This document shows, piece after piece, positions 56,600 to 64,000 of a DNA stretch of 64,000 bases. The position numbers were made by a program, and so were the translations under genes. The notes beneath the pieces are model-generated. The model had not been told where the DNA came from. It was given only the letters and a program-made list of their open reading frames with translations, and made no database searches. The stretch covers positions 183,417,802-183,481,801 of the forward strand of contig NC_073693.1 in assembly GCF_029784155.1 (NCBI RefSeq). Direction: 5' to 3'. The DNA comes from Uranotaenia lowii. Lineage: Eukaryota > Arthropoda > Insecta > Diptera > Culicidae. Each line of letters begins with the position of its first letter. Position 1 is the first letter of the stretch.

Positions 56600-59135
56600 C
56601 GATCGAGATTTTATGATTTTCCCAGTTTTGAAATACATGAATGTGACAAGAAGCATTTTTTAAAAAACTAAAATAAGCTCTTTTTTCAATTTCAAACGTA
56701 AGAAAATTCTGATAACGATGATGTTTGTTGGAATTTCTACAGACAATTGTTAAAAAAAGGATGAAGAATATAATTGAGGCCCTCAGAATCAGAGGGTGAG
56801 GTGCCAAAATCACCAACTTTGAGTTAAGTACGTATACCAATCGATTCTTCATATCTCATTTTACATCTGCTGCAAAACTCTGATTTTTTGATAATTTTGT
56901 CAACACTTTTTCGATTCAATTAAAACGATGATGTTCCAATTAAAAATCACTTTATCGCACACAGAATTTGATTATTGAGCTTTGGTTTCAGAATTATGAA
57001 ATTTGAAATATAATCATCAACGATGAATTACGGATCTTTAAATCAAAACCTAACAACTTTAAGTTTGGATTTATGATTCAAATTTTTCCTGTTAATACAG
57101 ATGGATATTCTAATTTAATTTTTTTTTCTCTGCAATTTTGAGAACAAAATCCACTAAATTCTATTCCTCCTATTATTCTAAAATTTAGATTTGATTCTCG
57201 TCTTAAATACTTGAGCCTGAACCTGAGTTCTAAGAGCTTGACTTTGGACTTGGCATGTTAATCTTAACTCTGAGTCTGAATTTGCAATCCAACCAGGAAA
57301 TTTGAATAGCGTAATTCAAACTTTAAATTTGAAGCTCTAACACAAATTTTGAAAATTATTCTAAGCCTTGAATTTGCTTTTAAAATAAGCTTTTTTATTG
57401 TGATAATATCTTAATGTAATGTTTAGCTCATACATTCAAACGATTTGTATTTTTCAATTTTTTAATCAATAATGAATGCGATTGTCAGTAAAAGCGCAAA
57501 ATGCCAAAGAATCACACAAACTTTTGGTATCTCGTTCTACCTATTGATCATTTTATTGTTGGACCATGTAACATGGTGACCACTCATTTTGATTTTTTCT
57601 GTTTTCTCGCATTCTTCCCCGCATAATCTTATGAATTGCCGGCTCTAAAATGTTAAAAATTGAATTTATTTGTGAAAAACATTTTTTTGGAACATATGAA
57701 AGATACATAAGTTCTTCGCGCTTTTGACGCTTGTAAAAAAAATGTTAATTTGTATATGTCAAAAATTAGCTTAGCTTAGTTTAGCTTGTTTGACTACTCA
57801 TATCCACCTTAAATCATTAAGCCCGAAATTCTTTAATTAGTTTTCAACAATACCGCCATTTTCTCATGGTTTTAATAAAAATTTAATACTATATTGTGTC
57901 AAATCAAACAATGCATTTCGAATTTCATGATCGCTGGCGTGGCTAAGTAGAACGAGTTCCACATCGCCAATGGTTGCTACTCCGTGATTGATCGAGGCCA
58001 TAAATTTTGTACAAGGGCCAAAAGAATGCAGCTTGGGATTAGCAACTCATTCTCAATGCACAAAACTCATGCTCTCCCTTTAAAAAAATGATCAATAACA
58101 GCGCCGGCCACGTCCTAGTAGTCAATAAGGGATGAAGGAAGGATTGTTAGTAAGATACTTTTTAGGATCAACAAAAAAAAACTGTTATTCCAGTTTTCTT
58201 CAAAATCTTGTTTTGAAAAATTCTGAAAAAATGATAAGTCAGTATCACCAGCTATAGGAACCGTCTATACGTCTGCGAATCTATATTGAAGTATCTCAGG
58301 AAAGGGTTGCGTTAGTAAGGGAGAGGTTGTTGATCAGGAGCCATTTTTGGAAAATGGTGCGATCTTCGTTTTACCTACACCTCCTATGCTCCTAAACATT
58401 TTCTTAAGAAACTCCTATACATGTGCGAAGCGATTATAACTTGAAAATTAAAAAAAAATATGAACAATCAATTAATTAGATGAAAAACTAAGCGAAGAGA
58501 TTCTAATTTGAAAATATAAAAAAACGAAATCTAAAATCATTAGAAAAAAAAAACAAATATCTGTATTACTTAAAATTGAGGATAAACTTTTCAGCAAAAA
58601 AAAACCGTAACAATCAATAGATCAAGTCCTTTTGGCTTTGCATGATTGATTGCTAGCATATTGAACTTTACATTACACTTACTATCGTTTCTCTAATGAA
58701 TTTTCATATATTTTTCCATCAGAGAATATTAGTATCTAACATATGTAACAAATAATGTAGAAAAATCTTAGACAAAGGAATTCAATATGTTCCAATTTCA
58801 ATAACTGATTAAATTTTTCTATAAACCAATAAAGATAAAAAAAAGATTGGTATTGTAAACAGAACTGTAAATCAAAATAAATGTTGCCTGTCAAGCTTTA
58901 TTGTTTCTGATATAGAAAAAACACACATTTTAAATTGCAATTCACCTAATCAATCAACAAAATAAAGGAGTCATTTTTCAATATTAGAATTCAAAACGCA
59001 GCTAAAAGGAAACATCCTTTCTCCCGGGAGTTAACGAGCTTAAATTTCCAAAAATTTTAACAACTACACCTTTTTCATTATAAAGTTCTTAAAATTTTTC
59101 ATGCTCCTCACCAACTCGTTGGAATTTTATTTTGA
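56600..59135. other. AT-rich interior of the CAGGGTGGCC element
   Basis: No coding frame with motifs was found. The segment at 57925-58060 is GC-richer with a weak tRNA-like look but lacks a good B box. Confidence 0.45.
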
Positions 59136-61058
59136 ACTAGCTGACCCGGTGTGCTTTGCTACACCTTTCAGAATCAAATGATATTTTCAGAAATGAATTC
59201 AAATTTTTATTGTTTTTGGTATTATTTTAAATCAAATTATGACGAAATTAAAAAGCAACCACTATAAAATGAGAGCTTCAGCTGGAGTTTCAAATTGCAA
59301 CACAAACCATTACTTATATCTTGATTTATAAATTTGTTTTAAAGATCTGATAATTTTCATCTGTTTTCTTAAGTTTCGGCCTAAAAAAGAAGGGTCCCAA
59401 ATTAATCGTTCGCAAATAATCTAACTTATAAAGTATGGTTGTTTTTGCTTGATATGTTCTGGATTTATGCTAAAAAACTGATTAGAGAGCTCCCTCCTTT
59501 CCTTCCCTTCACCCCCTGCTGAATGGAGATTGTAATATTTAATAAACATTTTTTTGGTTCCCAAAAATCCTCTTATATCAAATATAGTTCTATTGGTTGA
59601 TAAGTATTTAAGCTTTACAACAAAAATTGTATGGAGCCCCTTTCTTTCTTTCCCTCTCTACACTGTAAAGCATAAGAGTCTATAACAATCGTAGAAACAC
59701 ATCTCGTAACCATTTACCTTTCCATGTCATATTTGTTTCCATTTGTTGGCTTCGTAAGCATAAATTGAGAACATATGCTCACAAAATTGTATTGGGCTCA
59801 CCTCCCTCCTCCCATGTACCTTCTCACTGAAAGGAGGATGATGTGTCAAATAATCATAGAGTCATACCAAAATGATTTTCCATGTTAAGTACTGTCCATT
59901 TCTCGGATTTTGTAAAATAAAAGTTAAATGTAAGCTTCCCTCTTCCCTTCCTATATTCCATGCCATGCCAAATTTGGTTTTATTTAAGTAGTAAATTTTT
60001 GAGTTATGTATAAACTTGAAAGGGAGTACCATCCCCCTTACCGTTCTCTTCTTTCAATAGAGGGGTGATAACTTAATATTCATAAAAGTATTTTTCGTAC
60101 TCAAATACTTTTTGATGATTATGATGAAATTTGGTTTCATTTGCTCGATTAATTCTCGAGTTATGCAAAAAAAAATGAAAACCCCCCCTTCTTCCTTTAT
60201 ATCTTACCGCTTAAAAGGTACGGCTTCAATTTATAATAGAAACATTTCTCGTATCCAAATACACTCACATGTCAAATATGGTTCAATTTGCTTGATCAGC
60301 TCTCCAGTTATACTGAAAATTGTAAGGGAGACCTCTACTCCCCCTTTTCATCCACCTCTTTGAAGGAGTGAGGGATACCAAATATTCATAGAAGCATTTC
60401 TCGTACCCAAATATCGTTCCATGCCAAATTTGGTTCCATTTGCTGTTGTAGTTCTTGAGTTATGCAGTAAAAATTGTATGAAACTCCCCTCCCTCTTTCC
60501 TTCCTCCCCGCTGTAAGAAGGAAGGGGTCTCAAACAATCATTAGTACATGTCACGTTCCCAAATACCCTCCCATGCCAAATTTGGTTCCATTTGCTTTAT
60601 TAGTTTTTGAACTATATAAAATAATATGAAAGAGGCCCGTCCCCCTTTCAACTGGAAAGAGGGAGGGGTCTCAAATAATCATTGAAATATTTTTCGTATC
60701 CAAATACCTTCCCATACCAAATTTGGATCCAATATCTTGATTAGTTCTCGAGTTATATGAAAAATTGTTAGGTAGCCCCCTCCCCCCTTCCTATCACGCC
60801 ACTGAAAGGAGGGAGGGGTACCAAGAATTCATAGAAATATTCCTCGTTTCCAAATACCCCCCCATGCCAAATATGATACCATTTGCTTGATGGGTTCTCG
60901 AGTTATGAAAAAAATTGTCTTTTGTTTGGAAGGCCCCTCCCTCCCTTCATGAGAGAGGGAGGGGTCTCAAACCACAATAGGAACCTTCCCCTGCCTCCAA
61001 TACCCCCACCTGCCAAGTTTCACGCAAATCGGTTCAGTAGTTTCCGAGTCTATAGGGA

Positions 61059-61111
<53 letters not shown>

Positions 61112-61135
61112 AATTCATTTTTATATATATAGATT
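59136..61135 (+). repeat. Microsatellite-tailed repeat, longest copy
   Basis: From ACTAGCTGACCCGGTGTGCT to (CAGA)n at 61062-61110 and ATTCATTTTTATATATATAG. It holds about ten internal units with CATGCCAAATTTGGTTCCAT, CTCGAGTTATGAAAAAAATT and paired CCCCTCCC / GGGAGGGG runs. Length 2.0 kb against 1.8 kb for the copy at 42063. Confidence 0.86.
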
Positions 61136-61860
61136 TAATGTTTTTAGTTAACTAACTGAATTAACGACAAGAAATTAAAAAAATCTCAAAACTCAAGATG
61201 ATAAAATGTCTAAATTTCATCAACGTTACAGGAATTTCAAGCAAATTTCAATTTTTGAATATTTTCTAATTGATAACATTGTTATGTTGGAACAAAATTT
61301 CAAACTAATTATATGTGAAAACACCAGAATACTTAGCTTTAATGTTTCCCAGGGACCAAAACACAGAAACTCCGAACTTTTCTTCTCCGCTTATCCTGAA
61401 CGGACGACAGCAATCAAGATGTTTAACACCCACTGGATTACGCTCCGGTCATCCGATGATTTCTTGATAGTAAATCGAACTTGAATTTTTTTTTCTTCTC
61501 ACATTTTATAACTTCCTATTAGGCATAGGTAAATTAAACTTTTTTTGGTTCGAGATTCTTGAAAATTTTCCAGACGAAAAAAAAAATACAACCGTCATTC
61601 TCTGCCACAGCCTACCCTGTTCGTTAATTTGTATATGTCAAAAATTAGTAAATTTACAAAAATAAATTTCTAAAAAATCTCAATATATCTCAGAACTCGA
61701 ACACCTCAGAGCACTAAAAGGTATGTGCTGAGTGGTCTCGATTTTTCAAGAAATTATTGACTTTAGTCCACATTTTCCCCATGAAATTTTGATCCCAATT
61801 TTATTTCGCTTTTGAGGAAAAAATGAAAATATGATTAATTTTAGAAATAAATTGTTTTAT
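61136..61860. other. AT-rich sequence, no gene recognised
   Basis: The right interior of the CAGGGTGGCC element. A 92-codon frame at 61206-61484 has no motif. Confidence 0.45.
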
Positions 61861-61999
61861 ATAGGGAAAAAATCATCCATAAAGAATTTTCCCGGTTTTG
61901 ATTTAAAATTCCCGGTTTTTTCCCGGTTTTCCCTGTCCCATTTTCAATTCCCGGTTTTTTCCCGGTTTTCCCGGTTTTCCCGGTTCGCTGGCCACCCTG

Positions 62000-62080
62000 C
62001 GGGATAGAGGTGGCACTACCTTAACCTATACAATGAATACAATTCATTGTATAGGTTAAGGTAGTGCCACCTCTATCCCG
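62000..62080. repeat. Perfect hairpin, 39-bp stem and 3-base loop
   Basis: CGGGATAGAGGTGGCACTAC... to ...GTAGTGCCACCTCTATCCCG, a perfect inverted repeat centred at 62040. It is the tip of the split palindromic MITE. Confidence 0.93.
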
Positions 62081-62286
62081 GTACTACTTCTCCTAAATAA
62101 TGAAATGTTGCGGGGTAAAGTATGGTGTACGTTAATAAGTTTTCCTCGCAAAAATGCTCTTTCGCTCTTTTCAACATCTGTCAAATTTTCTTCTCACTTT
62201 TCTATCCATCTTCATAAAAATTTCATTTCTGATATTCTTTCTCCAAGAATATACATTTCACCGATATGCCGAAAAATAATTTACAA
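62006..62286. mobile_element. Centre and right arm of the split palindromic MITE
   Basis: Continues from the hairpin tip to GCCGAAAAATAATTTACAAA at 62286, complementary to 56330-56546. The short frames at 62105-62320 and 56852-56328 are the same palindrome read twice. Confidence 0.85.
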
Positions 62287-62800
62287 AAGAATCAGAATTC
62301 AGAATCAGAATTCAGAATAAGAATTCAGAAACAGAATTCATAACCGATTTCAGAATCAGAATTCAGAATCAAAATTCAGAATCAGAATTCAGAATCAGAA
62401 TTCAGAATCAGAATTCAGAATCAGAATTCAGAATCAGAATTCAGAATCAGAATTCAGAATCAGAATTCAGAATCAGAATTCAGAATCAGAATTCAGAATC
62501 AGAATTCAGAATCAGAATTCAGAATCAGAATTCAGAATCAGAATTCAGAATCAGAATTCAGAATCAGAATTCAGAATCAGAATTCAGAATCAGAATTCAG
62601 AATCAGAATTCAGAATCAGAATTCAGAATCAAAATTCAGAATCAGAATTCAGAATCAGAATTCAGAATCAGAATTCAGAATCAGAATTCAGAATCAGAAA
62701 TCAGAATTCAGAATCAGAATTCAGAATCAGAAACAGAATTCAGATTCAGAATCAGAATTCAAATTCAGGATTAGAATTCACTATTAAAATTCAAGTTCAG
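62287..62800. repeat. 13-bp minisatellite (GAATTCAGAATCA)n
   Basis: About 35-40 units, nearly perfect between 62350 and 62690, fraying at both ends. Each unit contains GAATTC. The left remnant is at 56151-56310. Confidence 0.93.
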
Positions 62801-64000
62801 AATTCAGAATCAAAATTTAGAATATAGAAACAAACAAACAAACAGAATTTATTTTAATAATCTTCTGAGACTTTACGATTAAATTAAATACTTACTATAT
62901 ATCTTCTTCAGAATCGAATTCAATAAATTCATTTGTGGAAGTAAACTTAATTTACCTTTCCATGCCCTTCTTATGTAACGAAATCTCTCATTTTGTGCAA
63001 ACAAACATTATGTGGATCAATAGTAAAGTTATTGCATTGAACCCTAATTATTTTTATTTGAGCATTGTAAGGTTTTACCTTCATTTTGTTAGGCAGTTAA
63101 TTGTTACATCAGTTTCTTTCATCATTTGCCGTGGTCATAAATTTGTTTTTACTGCTAGAAAAGTTAAGGGTTCCATAAACAAGAAGAGCAAAAAACATAC
63201 TTCTTATCCGGTTTCCAGTCAACCGACGACGTTAGACAAGCGAAGAACAAAAACCGGATGACTAGATGTAACCGAGGAGCATGCACTTGTTTCGGAGCTG
63301 TCAAAATCCCTTACGCCTGAAATTAATCTACGATTTTAACGCTACTTCTGTTGTCTCTGTGCTTCACCTAGAATGACAGGCAATGCTGCGTTATAGTGAA
63401 ATATTCGTTAAATTTCTTACGAGACCATCTGCTCTCTAGAATCGGTATTTATTACGCTGGTTCATATGCAATCGGTAGGGTTAAAATCTGTTTAATTCAG
63501 AATTCTTGTCAATGGACATTGATGATAATGATAAAAATGAAAAAACAGCAATGTGTTGTATTTCCCATTGCATAAAACATTTCCCAAACACGGATTTGTT
63601 CATGTTAAAGAAAGAAATCAGATAAATGAGATGGGAGAATAGAAAGCGATATGAAAAATGTTTTGGTCAAAAGCTTAATATCTGTTAGTAAATTGAAGGA
63701 AAGGACAGGTTTAGGTTTTTATTGTAGCATAGCTCTGATGTAATTTAGAATCATTGAAAATCCTAAATAAAAAAAAATATTCTGAATTGGTCAAGTATTG
63801 TTTAGGTAGGGTGGTAGAGTGTCAAATCTATTGGACTGCACCACCTCAAAATAGTTGACAAAATGTTGAAACAAAATTTGACATGCGACGAAAATGTTTG
63901 TAAATAAAATCCTCTACACTCATTGTCAACACCTATTAATTTCTTCAAACCTTCCATAGTAATTTTGAAAAACCTTGATTAAAGGAACATAACTTTAATC
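62801..64000. other. AT-rich sequence to the window end
   Basis: No gene was recognised. A frame at 62935-63261 ends in a Lys/Arg-rich stretch (about 63150-63261), preceded by an acceptor-like TTTTTACTGCTAG, so a terminal exon is conceivable but unsupported. Confidence 0.4.

Larger units (their letters stand above)
56547..61999. mobile_element. 5.45-kb element with CAGGGTGGCC ends
   Basis: Left end CAGGGTGGCCAGC (56547) and right end GCTGGCCACCCTG (to 61999) are exact inverted copies. Both are followed inward by repeated TTCCCGGTTTTTTCCCGG words. The direct repeat CGGGAT flanks it at 56541-56546 and 62000-62005. CAGGG ends resemble hAT elements, but the visible duplication is 6 bp, so the superfamily is left open. 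No transposase was recognised. A microsatellite-tailed repeat is nested at 59136-61135. Confidence 0.78.

Noticed and set aside
57925..58060. Possible tRNA-derived SINE
   Set aside because: No acceptable B box and no cloverleaf; similarity to tRNA is superficial.
62287..62800. Regular short repeats that might suggest a CRISPR array
   Set aside because: A contiguous 13-bp minisatellite with no unique spacers, in a eukaryotic genome.
62935..63261. 108-codon frame with basic C-terminus
   Set aside because: The first half is AT-rich filler and no homologue is recognised; only a terminal exon after 63150 would be conceivable.

Overview
The window is nuclear DNA of an insect, almost certainly a dipteran and most likely a mosquito (Culicidae). 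It is AT-rich with short introns, and most of its length is transposable elements of kinds that are abundant in mosquito genomes: BEL/Pao, I-type, RTE-like and CR1/L2-like retrotransposons, a Tc1/mariner relic and many palindromic MITEs. The species assignment is an inference; no species-specific sequence was recognised.

Three host genes are visible. (1) The 3' end of a GAPVD1/RME-6 homologue (Rab5 exchange factor with a C-terminal VPS9 domain) lies on the + strand at 7127-9056 in four exons. (2) A complete LRRC57-like gene, 238 codons, lies on the - strand at 26453-27169, tail-to-tail with GAPVD1, with a probable 56-bp intron in its 5' UTR. (3) The first coding exon of an unidentified gene lies on the + strand at 45566-45899. 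It ends in a clean splice donor and carries an eh1-like motif; its other exons lie outside the window or were not recognised.

Layout. 1-5171: 3' part of a BEL/Pao element with two frameshifts and a 3' LTR. 5175-5535: broken RTE-like reverse transcriptase. 5650-6265: GC-rich tandem repeat of 90-102 bp units. 7127-9056: GAPVD1 exons, with a palindromic element in the last intron. 9260-19000: a microsatellite-tailed repeat split by a 4.5-kb palindromic element, which itself contains two smaller elements, followed by a second GTAA-word element. 19490-24845: a complete I-type non-LTR retrotransposon on the - strand, both ORFs open, with a 13-bp target-site duplication. 24900-25755: two palindromic elements. 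26350-27300: LRRC57. 27388-30020: a third GTAA-word cluster. 30125-34205: a hAT-like MITE and a 2.9-kb Harbinger-like element. 34243-41978: nested TTAA-flanked fold-back elements around broken CR1/L2-like and mariner genes. 42063-45095: another microsatellite-tailed repeat and a non-LTR tail. 50201-52010: a second, inverted copy of a 1.8-kb TTAA fold-back element. 52490-54280: nested fragments and a fourth GTAA-word element. 56541-62830: a 5.45-kb element that split a palindromic MITE, which itself sits in a 13-bp minisatellite.

No operon-like or defence-like system was seen. The most unusual content is a set of four element families that share their ends (TACAC, then a G, then an A-rich run) but are built from different short self-complementary words around GTAA. 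Also unusual are the long fold-back elements, for which filled and empty insertion sites can be compared inside this one window.
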